Assembly (NCBI GenBank): GCA_023251555.1
Contig: JAHEYN010000009.1
Location: forward strand, 1-64,000
Source: Bacteroidota bacterium
GTDB taxonomy: Bacteria > Bacteroidota > Bacteroidia > AKYH767-A > JAHEYN01
Direction: 5' to 3'
DNA: 64,000 nt
The translations under genes and the position numbers were made by a program. The notes below the pieces were generated by a model. It searched no databases. It saw only the letters and a list, made by a program, of their open reading frames with translations, and was not told where the DNA came from. This document shows positions 15,216 through 24,653 of this stretch, one piece after another. Position 1 is the first letter of the stretch. Every line of letters starts with the position of its first letter.

Positions 15216-18200
15216 TTACTGCGACAGGGTAAACCGCACGTTTACACCTCCGCTCCAGTTGCCCGTCGGATAGGTAAGGGAGGTAACGGGCTTATTGATG
15301 GTTTTATCGAAAAACAGTTTTACGTTCAGGCGTTCATTCACCACATAGTCGGCGGATGTCTTCAGGGTGAAGGTGGTCATTCCGCCGGTGGCCTGGTTCA
15401 CATTTTCAACAACTTTCCGTGTAACGGTTTTGCTGTTTCTTATGGAGATGTCCGCTTTCAGATTCACATCATTGTCAAGTTTTATTTTTTTTCCGCCGAT
15501 CTTAAAAGGCAGCCTGAAATTTTTAAGCCTGTATCCGGAGCCTATCACAAATTCGCTTCCTCTTGTTTCGGTGAGCTGGGTATTGGCAAGGCTGAGGGAG
15601 AGGTTCCTGTCCTTTTTTATTTCGAAACGGGTAAGCAGGCTGTTTTTCCAGCTCATATCTATGCTTGCCAGGGGCGCAAATTGCTCGGAAAGGGTTACCT
15701 GCCCGATGTCGTATTTGTTAATATAGTCTTTTTTGTCATTGAGTGCGGTAGTAAAACCTTGTTCATCCTGCGTATAGAGGAGATTACTGGTATAAGCGTT
15801 AATGCTGTAGCTGGAACGGTATGCATGAGAAAGTGTAACACTGGAAAAATATTTCTGCACCCAGGCGTATTTCGAAAGTCCGTCGTATGTAATCCTCCAG
15901 TTCGGTTTGGGAACTGCCGGGAATTGTGTTTTGATATCCCCTGTCCCGGCAGGTCTCCCCGTGTATGCAGAGAGAAATGCGGGGATGAGTACCTGCTGGG
16001 AAGTGATGCTGTACCCCGAGGGATAACCTGTTGAGTCAAGTGTTCCGCTGTAATGCGGGTTATCCTGTGCAAGGCGTTGTGCGACCACGAGTGTATTGTC
16101 CCTGAATTTCACGAATGTTTCAGAGAAATGATTGTCGCCGTCTTTTTTAATGTCTTTTGCAAATGCAGTATTGATGCTTACGAAAGAGATGCTGAAGTTG
16201 CCGTTTTCAGTGGGAGTGAAATGGCCGTATTGATCTTTGGCCGGGTCCCAGCGGTAATATTCAGACTGGTTGCGGGAGAAATTCCTGTTGGCGGTAAGTT
16301 CTATTTTCATTCCTGCAAAAGGCTCTATGCTTGACCTTGCGGAGAAATTCTGGAGGTATGTTCTGCTGAAAAGATTATTGAGCAGGGTGTCCCTTGTAAC
16401 CCAGCCTTTGCCTCCCGCCTCCTCCCGGATATCTTTCTGGCTTCCGAAGATAAATCCCGTAGTCGGCCCCTGGAATTGCTCATCCATGCCTATCAGCTGG
16501 GTTTTGGGAAGATATCCCGGAAAGAGCATTCCGTTGGTCTCGCTGTAAGTGAAAGAGGCTTTCTTCACACTGATGAGAACTTTGGATGCCTCTTTGAGTG
16601 CATGAACAAGGGCGCTTTCTTTTTTGATACTGTCTGCCCTGGCTTTCAGGGAATCAAGCCTGTTGCGGAGAGTGTCCTTCAGTGATTGTACGGGAGGCGC
16701 CGGTTTTCCAGTCATCTTGGGCGGAGCGCCTTTCTGGGTAAGCTTCTTGAAGTAGGGAATTTTATTGTACAGGTTAACGAGGTTGAAGTCCCCGTTAACC
16801 TGGCGGGTGTTGGAATTCTGAATGATATTCCCGATAGGATCAGGTGCATAACGCTGCTGCAGTGTATCATAGGTGAGAGGTGCTGCGGTCCAGTCATACC
16901 CGAATCCGTATTTGGCGCTGGCCGACACCCAGTCGGTGAGCGGAAATTTTGAGAACGGGAGCGTGTAGCTTACGTTGCCGGAATGATGATATTTCACAGT
17001 GCGCCCTCCCGTGTGGACGAGGTAGAGATTGCGCTTTATGCTGTCCATGTCCTGCTTGTAGTCCGCATCTTTTGCATTTACCCGTCCCGGACGTTCGTCG
17101 ATCTTGGAGTTGTTGGTTGCCTGGAAATCAAACCTGAGGGCCTTAGTGAGATCATATTTGAAATCATAGGTGCGGACCATGTTAAAAATTTTGTTGAATG
17201 ATGTGTCCATCACAATGGGCGCATTGGTTGTATTCCGGAGAAGCTGTTCTGAGTATTGCCTGTCAAGGTCAGCCCTGAAAGAAAAACTGCTCGGGGAGTA
17301 GTTGAAGTTAAACTCCCTGATGGGCTTTAGATAACCGGACTTAAACACCTGCAGCTTTCCGAAGGGGGTTACATTTTTAGGGGTGTTGTTAAAGATATAA
17401 GCTATTCCTGCCTTGTAGGATTTGACGGCATTATATTGTATAGTTTCGGTCCGGCGGTATGTTTCCGTATAAGCATAATTCAGCGCCCAGTTTTCGGGAT
17501 CATAAAAGTGTGAGTTTGCATCGCGTTTTACTTTTTCTTTCTTCACATTGGTGAAGTTAATACTCCGCCTGAGGGTATAATCTTCGGATGTTTTGATGAC
17601 TTCTTTCCTGAGAGAGTCCTGTTTGTTTTTTTTAAGCTCATCGAGCTGGTCCTGGAGGGGGATATCCGGCTCATTGGGATTAAACTTGGGGCGGATCCAG
17701 TTTTCGGAGTAACCCAGGTACATCGGCACTTTTATGCCGCTGTTCATGGGCAGGAATTTTCCCAGTTCGAGGTTGGAGGAAATGTCATACTGGGTGTTTT
17801 CCGTTTTCTTTCGTTCATTCAGCTTCTGCTCAATGCTTCCAAATCCGAAGGTGCTGTGGCTCCCGGCAAGAGCAATGGAACCGAGGTCGGCCAGCTTGGC
17901 ATTGACGCGGGCATTGGCCGCCCATCCTCCTTCGTCGGCAAAGTCGGAGAGGCGGAGCTCATTCACCCAAATCTCCCCGCATTTGGATCGGCCGTCGTCA
18001 TTGTCAGTGTTGGATTTCTTCTTTGGATTCCGGATACCTATGAGAATAGTTTTGACCGCATTAAGCTTGGGGTTCCCGACAACGGATATTTTGTTGTTCC
18101 CGTCCTCTACTGTATAAGGTGCGATCAGGGTAACTCCCGAGTTGATAAGCATGGCTTCGTTGCGCTGCTGCTTGGCCATGTATAGTTTTTCAAGCTCGAG

Positions 18201-21200
18201 ATCAAGTTCATTCTCACCCGGCCAGATAGTGTTCTCGTCTGATTTAGGGGTGTTCCATGGCGTGGGAGTAAGCGGTATTTCATATTCGTAATAATTGCTG
18301 TTGAAATCCGTTCCGAGCCTGATAAAAGCCACGAGGTCTCCTTTCTTAAGCTGGTCACCGCTTGCGCCGGACTCGGCATGGACAAACATTTTAATTTTCT
18401 TATAGTTCCGGATATCAAACTGTATGTTTTTATAGGCAGCGCGGGCGTCCCCGTCTTCGAGGTTGCAGGTTTTCAGGACGAGCGACTGCTCATTGAGCTG
18501 GCGGAGATTGGGGGATGCGGGGTCAATGGGGCGCGTAAACCCGGGAGGGATGATATATGGGACGGGCTGCCGGCTGCCGTTCTCTTCAAGGCTTACCGTT
18601 GAAACATCAAAAGAAGTGGCGGAGGAGTTATCCACGGGAATATACTCCCCCGGGAATTTCAGGTCAAGATTGTATTTTCTCCATTCATCCCTCACCAACT
18701 GCAGTTTGGCAAAACGCAATACAATTGCCTGATCGAAGCCCCGGAGGAACATCCGCATAAAACGGATGGACTTGAAATCTTCAATCTCCCCCACAGTCCT
18801 GTCAGGACTCTGAATGGGAACTTTAAACTGGTACCATTTAACAGATTCGGTATTGCCATTGGGAAGCTTGCGGGAGGAAGTGCGGATATCTGTGATGTAA
18901 TTTTGTCCGATGTTCATCTCCCCGGGATTTATCCGGACCCGGTATTGGTAATAGTTTTCAGCTTCATTAAGAGTATTGTCTTTGTTGATGTCCTCCCCGT
19001 CAGGGATATTGGTTGCCGATGAGGGGGCGGAACTTCCGCTGGTTACGGAGTTCCCGTCGGGTGCATTGTATTTTTTATAGCCTTCGAGGATAGAAGTTTT
19101 GTCCTGGTTGTAATCATTTCCTTTGAAGTAATGGTAGTCATCCCCGGAAGGGTCTTTATAAGCGGCGGCATAGGCCGCTGAAGATGTTCCGAAAGCTTTG
19201 GTGACAGGCTGGATATATGCCGAATCAAAATACGTTCTTTCGTCCTCATCTCTCAGCCCGTCGAATCCCACATCCTGGAAAGGACGCGCGCTGACATCAT
19301 TATCGAACGCATTGATGAGGGGCTGGATGGTTGGGACTCTTCCCCATTGTGTGCTGTCCACGTTGATAACTGTGGTGTTTGTGGGAAGCCCGTTTTCAAA
19401 ACTTTTGCGGGAGTCCTTAAGAATATCTTCCGAAACATTGCCGAGGTTGAAATACAGTTCCCCTCCGTTGGTGGCGTTATAGATAAACGGGTCCAGCAGC
19501 CAGAACTCTATGAATTCTATATTGGAGGCTTCAAAGTCTGTGGTTTCCATTTTCCGCATGATGCCGGCCCATCGTTTCTCAGGGTTTTTCAGTGTCCCGT
19601 TGGCGTTAATCCCTGCAGAGTAGGGGCCGGGAGCAACATCATAATTGTAAGGACCTCGTTCATCGGGATAGTATGCGAGATTAAGCATGGAGAGCTGGGC
19701 GGATGATTGCCCGTTGGAATACTGTTTATCAGGAAAGATTTCTGTTTCCAGCACCTGTCTTACGTAGTGGTTGGAAATCTGATCTTTGTCTGCAGTAATA
19801 TAATCAGGGGCTTTGTTTTCGTCATAGAATGTCTGGTCTATGATATACCACGCAAGCCGCCCGCGGTTTTTACCATAGTTCAGGTTGTTGGAGAGGGAGG
19901 CCTCGGGAAAGAGATTAGGTTGCCCCTGGGGTGTGCTTGCGAGCACCCAGCTGCTCACGGACTTAATATCCATGGGAGTTTTACTTCCTTCAAAATCATC
20001 AATATAGGAGGTTCCTTCTTTACCTATTGCCTTTGAGTGCCCCGGTACCAGTTGTGCAAACTCTCCCGATACGGTAACAGTTGAGGTTTCTTTGGTGTCA
20101 ATGAAAGGCAGGCGGTCTACCATCCTCGTGAGGAAGCGCGACTCGGTCCTGTATGTTCCGTCGAGACCCCAGATGGTGTTGGAAATAGGCTCATCGCCTA
20201 TGCTGACTTTAGCCGTGAGCGGTCGTTCCCGCAAATGAAGAATCGTCCCGCCGAGCAGAAAATCTTTATTCACCACGTAATCAAAACGGGACCCCATAAG
20301 TGTTTTTGTCTGGAGATTGAACAGGGCGTTGCTCTCTACATTTACCTTGATAGGTGTACCTGAATTCAGAATTCCTTCATTGATAATTTTCACCTTTCCG
20401 GAAGTATAATCTACCGTATAATCAGTGTTCTCCACGAGTTTTACCGCCCCTGCGGTAACGGTAACGGCTCCCTGCGGGATATTGAATGCATTGAGGGATA
20501 TTTCGGAACTGGATGACGACTGGAAACTTCCTCTTATGCTGAACTTGTTATGTTCAAGATCCTGCTGGGCACGGGTTTTCGTGGAGTCATAGAGAAAGTC
20601 AAAGACATAGCTGTTGGCGAGCAACTGGTTTCCCGCACCGAATTTTGACCGGAGGTAGCTGCCGAAAGGTTCACGCACCGGGAAGATAATGCGCCCCTTA
20701 TCAGCGTTGATGGTGACTCCGTCCACGAAGTCAAACACTCCGTCGGGCTGGGGGTCGTTCTGCCCGTTGAGCCTGTCAAGGCTCAGCACCCTGATAAGCG
20801 GGATACCGTTTACATTGGGCTCAGCTGTGGCAGGAAGATAATTGACCGGCAGACCGGTGGCGGCATTGTCATACATGACATCCAGCTTGAAATCTTTATT
20901 GCTTACGTTGAAAGTTCCGATGGAATAAATATTTTTCATCATCAGGTCCCAGGTCGGAAGATGGGTATTGAGATTGGCATTTTTCAGCAGCTTTACAAAG
21001 AGGGCTTCCGGTGCGTTGATGCCGCCGGTAGTAAGCTCGCCCACCCGGTAAATGTTCCCGCCAACGGTATACTCATAGGCAACGGCAAGGACCTCATCGG
21101 CATTGAGCGACTGGTTTAAAGAAATATACCCCAGGCGGGCGTTAAAGGTGAAGTCAGTGGCGGCAAGTTTGCGTGCATTGACTAACTTTTCATAATCCTT

Positions 21201-22499
21201 GGCTTCCTCCATCGAGGTAGAGGAGAAAGCCGCTTTCAGGTCATTCTTGATGTCCCTCACCGCTGAAAATGCTCCTGTAAGCGAACCATACAAACTGTTG
21301 GAAGTGTTGTCAGGGTATGAAGCAGCAGGATTGGGAACCCAGTAAGCGTCATAGGGGTTGGCTTCCCCCAGGTCGGTAAAAGCCACGATGTTCCTTGTAT
21401 TGTCCACGATCCCGGTTTTATTCGTAATCCAGACCTCCACCTTTGTTATATTAATGGAAGAGGTGATGATCGGGAGGTGCTTCAGCGCCTCGTCATAATG
21501 GTCTTTAAAATACTGCGACAGGAAGAAGTGCCGGTTCGCTTCGTACTGGTCGGCTTTGATGTCGAAGAAGCTGGTCTGCGCCCCGCCCTTGACTTCGATG
21601 GTGGAGGATTTTCCTTTTTGCTGTGAATAGACGCTGGTAACGGTGAGCCGCCCAAACTGCAGGGCGGTTTTTATCCCGAAGAGGCTCTGGCTGCCTGTAA
21701 TCAGCGAGCCCGACAAAGGGAGGTTGACGTTACCGGCCTCAATCTTTTTGATGATCTCATCCTCGTACCCGGTGTATTCAAGTTTCATCTGGTTCTCGAA
21801 ATCAAAGGTGGCCTCAGTGTTATAATTGGTGGTAATCTTCATCTTGTCGCCGATATTGCCTACCACGTTCATCTGTATTTTCTGGTTAAAGTCGAACTGA
21901 GCGGGAGGCTTGCGGAGGTTTTCCGGCAGGGAAGGGTTTTGGTTTGTGCTGCGCTTTACCCCGAAGATCAATTCTGCGGAACCCTGCAGCCTGATATCCA
22001 CGGTATTGCCGCCGAAAATCCGGTCAAAACCTTCCCCCCCTACATGTATCTTGGGGATGAGGGCTTTTCGCTGCAGCACCTCTTCTTCATTGGCGCGCTG
22101 CAGCCAGTATTTTCTTTTGGCGCTCCTGTATTCTTTTTCCACGAACTCATCAAAGGTGAGGTAGCCGGGATTCCTGTAAAAAAGCTTCCCCATATTTTCA
22201 CTGATGTTGTACTGCCCGGTTTCGGGGTCGTACTCTACGGTGCTTTCTATGTTGGAGGGATCCTGGAGATAGATCTTGCTGTGGTCGTAAGACGAAGAGT
22301 ATTTGTCTGTTTCCCTGTCCTGGAAAGGGAAGGGAAGTTTAACGGTAGAGTCTGAGTCTGCTGCTGCGGAAAAAAGTCTTTTTGCATGAACAAAGGAGAT
22401 ATTCCTGGTGGCAGCTTCAATCAAAGGAGCTGCAAGGAGAACCCCGCAGGCTGTGAGGGTAACCCAAAATACAGAATTTCTTTTCTGCCGTTTTTTCAA
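15216..22499 (-). CDS. sprA: SprA, outer-membrane translocon of the type IX secretion system
   Basis: A 2,427-residue SprA (Sov in Porphyromonas), the very large outer-membrane beta-barrel through which type IX cargo leaves the cell. The size matches the family's usual 2,300-2,500 residues. A signal peptide is visible (VFWVTLTACGVLLAAPLIEA). The N-terminal part contains recognisable SprA blocks such as YDPETGQYNISENMGKLFYRNPGYLT, GVKRSTNQNPSLPENLRKP, and ELIFGVK preceded by VDIRLQGSA. The stretch KEGTSYIDDFEGSKTPMDI is another hallmark. The C-terminal half is rich in alternating strands. The frame is intact. It follows ruvA by 26 bases on the same strand, an adjacency seen in other members of the phylum. 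The 58.6 kb protein with a sorting-type tail is a plausible cargo. Confidence 0.97.
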   Translation of the reverse strand: MKKRQKRNSVFWVTLTACGVLLAAPLIEAATRNISFVHAKRLFSAAADSDSTVKLPFPFQDRETDKYSSSYDHSKIYLQDPSNIESTVEYDPETGQYNISENMGKLFYRNPGYLTFDEFVEKEYRSAKRKYWLQRANEEEVLQRKALIPKIHVGGEGFDRIFGGNTVDIRLQGSAELIFGVKRSTNQNPSLPENLRKPPAQFDFNQKIQMNVVGNIGDKMKITTNYNTEATFDFENQMKLEYTGYEDEIIKKIEAGNVNLPLSGSLITGSQSLFGIKTALQFGRLTVTSVYSQQKGKSSTIEVKGGAQTSFFDIKADQYEANRHFFLSQYFKDHYDEALKHLPIITSSINITKVEVWITNKTGIVDNTRNIVAFTDLGEANPYDAYWVPNPAASYPDNTSNSLYGSLTGAFSAVRDIKNDLKAAFSSTSMEEAKDYEKLVNARKLAATDFTFNARLGYISLNQSLNADEVLAVAYEYTVGGNIYRVGELTTGGINAPEALFVKLLKNANLNTHLPTWDLMMKNIYSIGTFNVSNKDFKLDVMYDNAATGLPVNYLPATAEPNVNGIPLIRVLSLDRLNGQNDPQPDGVFDFVDGVTINADKGRIIFPVREPFGSYLRSKFGAGNQLLANSYVFDFLYDSTKTRAQQDLEHNKFSIRGSFQSSSSSEISLNAFNIPQGAVTVTAGAVKLVENTDYTVDYTSGKVKIINEGILNSGTPIKVNVESNALFNLQTKTLMGSRFDYVVNKDFLLGGTILHLRERPLTAKVSIGDEPISNTIWGLDGTYRTESRFLTRMVDRLPFIDTKETSTVTVSGEFAQLVPGHSKAIGKEGTSYIDDFEGSKTPMDIKSVSSWVLASTPQGQPNLFPEASLSNNLNYGKNRGRLAWYIIDQTFYDENKAPDYITADKDQISNHYVRQVLETEIFPDKQYSNGQSSAQLSMLNLAYYPDERGPYNYDVAPGPYSAGINANGTLKNPEKRWAGIMRKMETTDFEASNIEFIEFWLLDPFIYNATNGGELYFNLGNVSEDILKDSRKSFENGLPTNTTVINVDSTQWGRVPTIQPLINAFDNDVSARPFQDVGFDGLRDEDERTYFDSAYIQPVTKAFGTSSAAYAAAYKDPSGDDYHYFKGNDYNQDKTSILEGYKKYNAPDGNSVTSGSSAPSSATNIPDGEDINKDNTLNEAENYYQYRVRINPGEMNIGQNYITDIRTSSRKLPNGNTESVKWYQFKVPIQSPDRTVGEIEDFKSIRFMRMFLRGFDQAIVLRFAKLQLVRDEWRKYNLDLKFPGEYIPVDNSSATSFDVSTVSLEENGSRQPVPYIIPPGFTRPIDPASPNLRQLNEQSLVLKTCNLEDGDARAAYKNIQFDIRNYKKIKMFVHAESGASGDQLKKGDLVAFIRLGTDFNSNYYEYEIPLTPTPWNTPKSDENTIWPGENELDLELEKLYMAKQQRNEAMLINSGVTLIAPYTVEDGNNKISVVGNPKLNAVKTILIGIRNPKKKSNTDNDDGRSKCGEIWVNELRLSDFADEGGWAANARVNAKLADLGSIALAGSHSTFGFGSIEQKLNERKKTENTQYDISSNLELGKFLPMNSGIKVPMYLGYSENWIRPKFNPNEPDIPLQDQLDELKKNKQDSLRKEVIKTSEDYTLRRSINFTNVKKEKVKRDANSHFYDPENWALNYAYTETYRRTETIQYNAVKSYKAGIAYIFNNTPKNVTPFGKLQVFKSGYLKPIREFNFNYSPSSFSFRADLDRQYSEQLLRNTTNAPIVMDTSFNKIFNMVRTYDFKYDLTKALRFDFQATNNSKIDERPGRVNAKDADYKQDMDSIKRNLYLVHTGGRTVKYHHSGNVSYTLPFSKFPLTDWVSASAKYGFGYDWTAAPLTYDTLQQRYAPDPIGNIIQNSNTRQVNGDFNLVNLYNKIPYFKKLTQKGAPPKMTGKPAPPVQSLKDTLRNRLDSLKARADSIKKESALVHALKEASKVLISVKKASFTYSETNGMLFPGYLPKTQLIGMDEQFQGPTTGFIFGSQKDIREEAGGKGWVTRDTLLNNLFSRTYLQNFSARSSIEPFAGMKIELTANRNFSRNQSEYYRWDPAKDQYGHFTPTENGNFSISFVSINTAFAKDIKKDGDNHFSETFVKFRDNTLVVAQRLAQDNPHYSGTLDSTGYPSGYSITSQQVLIPAFLSAYTGRPAGTGDIKTQFPAVPKPNWRITYDGLSKYAWVQKYFSSVTLSHAYRSSYSINAYTSNLLYTQDEQGFTTALNDKKDYINKYDIGQVTLSEQFAPLASIDMSWKNSLLTRFEIKKDRNLSLSLANTQLTETRGSEFVIGSGYRLKNFRLPFKIGGKKIKLDNDVNLKADISIRNSKTVTRKVVENVNQATGGMTTFTLKTSADYVVNERLNVKLFFDKTINKPVTSLTYPTGNWSGGVNVRFTLSQ

Positions 22500-22525
22500 A
22501 ATACAGAAAATTACAGATTGGACGT

Positions 22526-23116
22526 TTATAAGTTATTCAGCGCTAATTTAATAAGCCTTTCCACCCCTACCTTTTCCGCGCTGCTGCGGAGTATCTGGTC
22601 CACGGCTTTTTCAGCAAGGTTTTTAGTGAACCCCAAAGTAACCAATGCAGATAACGCCTCTTCCTTTATTCTATTGTCCTGTAAAACACCGGCTGGTAAT
22701 GTTCCATGGGCATCGCTTTTCCCGAGTTTTCCCTGCAGCTCAATGATGATGCGCTGTGCGGTTTTTCCTCCTATGCCCTTTACGCTCTGGAGAAGGGGAA
22801 CATTGGCCGAAACAATGGCCTGCTGCACCTCAGGCGGGGAAAGCGAAGAAAAGATAAGCCGGGCGGTGGCTGCACCAATGCCTGAAACGGATATCAGCAT
22901 GCGAAAAAGCCTGCGCTCATCTTCGTCGGCAAAGCCGTAAAGCGTGTGAGCGTCTTCTTTGACAATAAGATGGGTAAGCAGCCTGCAATGCTCTTTGTCG
23001 GGAATCTTTGAATAGGTATATACGGATATGTTCAGCAGGTAACCAACCCCGTTGCAGTCAATCACCGCACAGGTAGGATTTTTCTCCTTTAATTTTCCTT
23101 CAATATGATTATACAT
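22526..23116 (-). CDS. ruvA: Holliday junction DNA helicase subunit RuvA
   Basis: A 196-residue RuvA, which binds four-way DNA junctions as a tetramer and loads the RuvB motor for branch migration. The N-terminal OB fold (MYNHIEGKLKEKNPTCAVIDCNGVGYLL) is followed by two helix-hairpin-helix motifs, ISVSGIGAATARLI and SVKGIGGKTAQRIIIEL, and a C-terminal UBA-like domain from about residue 145 that contacts RuvB. Length is normal. It is 26 bases upstream of sprA. RuvB and RuvC are not in the window. Confidence 0.97.
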   Translation of the reverse strand: MYNHIEGKLKEKNPTCAVIDCNGVGYLLNISVYTYSKIPDKEHCRLLTHLIVKEDAHTLYGFADEDERRLFRMLISVSGIGAATARLIFSSLSPPEVQQAIVSANVPLLQSVKGIGGKTAQRIIIELQGKLGKSDAHGTLPAGVLQDNRIKEEALSALVTLGFTKNLAEKAVDQILRSSAEKVGVERLIKLALNNL

Positions 23117-23245
23117 AGGGAACCCCGTTTTTTTTCGAATTCCTCACAATAGTACTGATTTTTTGCGAAACGAGACCTCTCTGAGATGCGACCAATTGCC
23201 TTCTTATCAAATCTCCTGAAAGGTTCCCACAAAGCGGTGTTGCTG

Positions 23246-23488
23246 TCAGGGCAGAGGCTCCAAAGTACCGTTCATAACTCTAAGTCTTTGTCGGGAAAAA
23301 TATTTATGTGGAAAAAATGATCCGGCGCCTGAAAGAAGAACCGGAAGTATGACGGCTCCATCCCCGCCGGAAGTTGCTATGCCACCTGCGCAAACTGTTT
23401 TTGAAATTATGTCTGACTGATAGGGGGTTAGAACATTAACTCGCTTGCGAAAAGCTTTCTTAAATGACTCACTGAATGCAACCTCCAT
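23246..23488 (-). pseudogene. truncated RelE/ParE-like toxin, 3' part replaced by the TerB-tail repeat
   Basis: The frame begins MEVAFSESFKKAFRKRV, the typical start of a RelE/ParE-type plasmid-stabilisation toxin, then loses all resemblance after about 17 residues. From about 23437 downward the DNA becomes the antisense of the duplicated TerB 3' end (23292-23414). The family is normally 85-100 residues with catalytic residues in the second half, so this copy cannot encode an active toxin. Its ATG overlaps the stop of the upstream 71-residue gene in a TAATG arrangement, typical of antitoxin-toxin pairs. Seventeen residues is a short basis for the family call. Confidence 0.65.
23292..23414 (+). 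repeat. second copy of the TerB-like gene 3' end
   Basis: About 90% identical by eye to 4643-4765, in the same orientation and without gaps. It includes the last TerB codons with a conserved TGA in the same place. No TerB coding sequence lies upstream, so only the tail was copied. It abuts the point where the RelE-like toxin is cut off. Confidence 0.85.
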
Positions 23489-23703
23489 TATAGCTGCTCT
23501 TTTAGTTCCTTGACACTTCTTGAGAATTTGAGCTTTTCTCTTTTGTGCTCATGGCGAGCACTCTTGTAATTATCAAGAATCTCATCGCGACGGGCATCGG
23601 CTATATTATGCTCCAAAAGACTCTTAAGTTCAAGGCGCGCATCGAGAGGCAATCCGTATGCGGCTTCAACAATCGTGTTAAATGAAACGTTTCGACTGGA
23701 CAT
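23488..23703 (-). CDS. small antitoxin-like protein
   Basis: A 71-residue charged protein. The N-terminal segment SRNVSFNTIVEAAYGLPLDARLELKSLLEHNIADARRDEIL looks like a short dimerising helical domain, and the basic C-terminal tail (HEHKREKLKFSRSVKELKEQL) looks like the toxin-binding part of an addiction-module antitoxin. It is coupled by TAATG to the truncated RelE-like toxin and has its own good promoter. The antitoxin role is inferred from this partnership and size, not from a strong motif. If its toxin is dead, it may be a remnant or act on a toxin elsewhere. Confidence 0.6.
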   Translation of the reverse strand: MSSRNVSFNTIVEAAYGLPLDARLELKSLLEHNIADARRDEILDNYKSARHEHKREKLKFSRSVKELKEQL

Positions 23704-23720
23704 TTTTATTAAGTTTTAAA

Positions 23721-23751
23721 CAAAGATAACGAACTATACGGCTTTTCCCAA
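23721..23751 (-). promoter_or_regulatory. promoter of the antitoxin/toxin-remnant pair
   Basis: On the minus strand TTG (23751-23749), a 20-base spacer and TATCTTTG (23728-23721) fit the phylum consensus. The ATG lies 17 bases downstream. Confidence 0.55.
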
Positions 23752-23881
23752 GGCAAAAAAGGCCTTGTGTATAACGCATCAGGGATAAACGAAGTTTTAA
23801 AAAGGGGGATAAGAAGCGATACTGTTCACTCTTGTCCATTTTACACTGTTTTTAGTGTAAACCTATTTCAGGACAAGTCAT

Positions 23882-23934
23882 ACTCTCTTGCAATTTTTGG
23901 TTCGTGCGTTGGCTTGTGCGAATTGCAAGAGTGT
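23882..23934. repeat. left island hairpin with conserved GCGTTGGCTTGTGCG loop
   Basis: Fourteen-base arms (23882-23895 and 23921-23934, one mismatch) enclose a 25-base loop containing GTGCGTTGGCTTGTGCG. It lies 23 bases past the last stop codon of the defence operon. The loop nearly matches the loop of the hairpin at 33306-33370, while the stems differ. Confidence 0.75.
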
Positions 23935-23957
23935 ATTTTTTTGTGTGTGGGCTTTCA

Positions 23958-24653
23958 TCATGCTAAAAGTTTTTCCAATTTCGTTTTCCATTTTTCCCAA
24001 TCTCTCACTTCCTTAGTTTGCAGGTCAAGAAATTTTTGGGTGTGGTCGTGATGAATCAGATGACACAACTCGTGAATGATTACATATTCAATGCAACCTT
24101 TCGGGGCTTTGATTAATTCAGGATTCAAAATTATTTTTCCATTTGGTGTGCAACTGCCCCAACGGGTTGGCATTTCTCTCAGCACGATTGAACTTGGTTC
24201 TACTTTGTGCTTCCTGAATTTTTCTATCAATGGTTTTGCAATGGAATGAAATTTTGTTTTTGCATTTTGCAAATACCATTCACTGACTAATTGTTTTGCA
24301 TTTGATTTATCTGCTGCAACTACTTCAATAAATTTTCCTTTCAACTTTACTGATTCTGTTTTTCCTGAAAGTATTTTCAAGCGATATTGCCTTCCCAAAT
24401 ACAAATGAGTTTCGCCACTGATAAATTTTCGTGCAGGTGTTTTCGGTTGGAATGAAAGAAAGAAACTTTGCTGCTTAATAATCCACGGTGCTTTTTTCCG
24501 CAACTTCTCTTTTACTTTTTCCATTGAAGTTTCAATGGGTGCTTTCACCAACACATTCATTTCCGGTGTAACGGTAATGCCTAATGATTTCCGGTTTGAA
24601 TATTCCAAACGAAAATCAATCTTCCTGCTGCCAAACTGAATTGCCTCTGTCAT
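23958..24653 (-). CDS. YgjP/SprT-like zinc metallopeptidase-fold protein (DUF45)
   Basis: A 231-residue protein of the YgjP-like M48-related family (DUF45). The zinc motif HELCH is at residues 194-198, followed by HHDHTQKF, with the family block MPTRWGSCTPNGKIILNPELIKAP just before it. The family often sits beside hsdR in type I restriction loci, but its role is not established. Its ATG overlaps the hsdR stop as TAATG, so translation is coupled to HsdR. It is the last gene of the operon. A regulatory protease acting on restriction subunits is a plausible guess only. Confidence 0.87.
   Translation of the reverse strand: MTEAIQFGSRKIDFRLEYSNRKSLGITVTPEMNVLVKAPIETSMEKVKEKLRKKAPWIIKQQSFFLSFQPKTPARKFISGETHLYLGRQYRLKILSGKTESVKLKGKFIEVVAADKSNAKQLVSEWYLQNAKTKFHSIAKPLIEKFRKHKVEPSSIVLREMPTRWGSCTPNGKIILNPELIKAPKGCIEYVIIHELCHLIHHDHTQKFLDLQTKEVRDWEKWKTKLEKLLA

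Noticed and set aside
23767..24051. A 94-codon plus-strand frame left of the island
   Set aside because: It crosses the conserved-loop hairpin and the end of the metallopeptidase gene in antisense, with no family signature.
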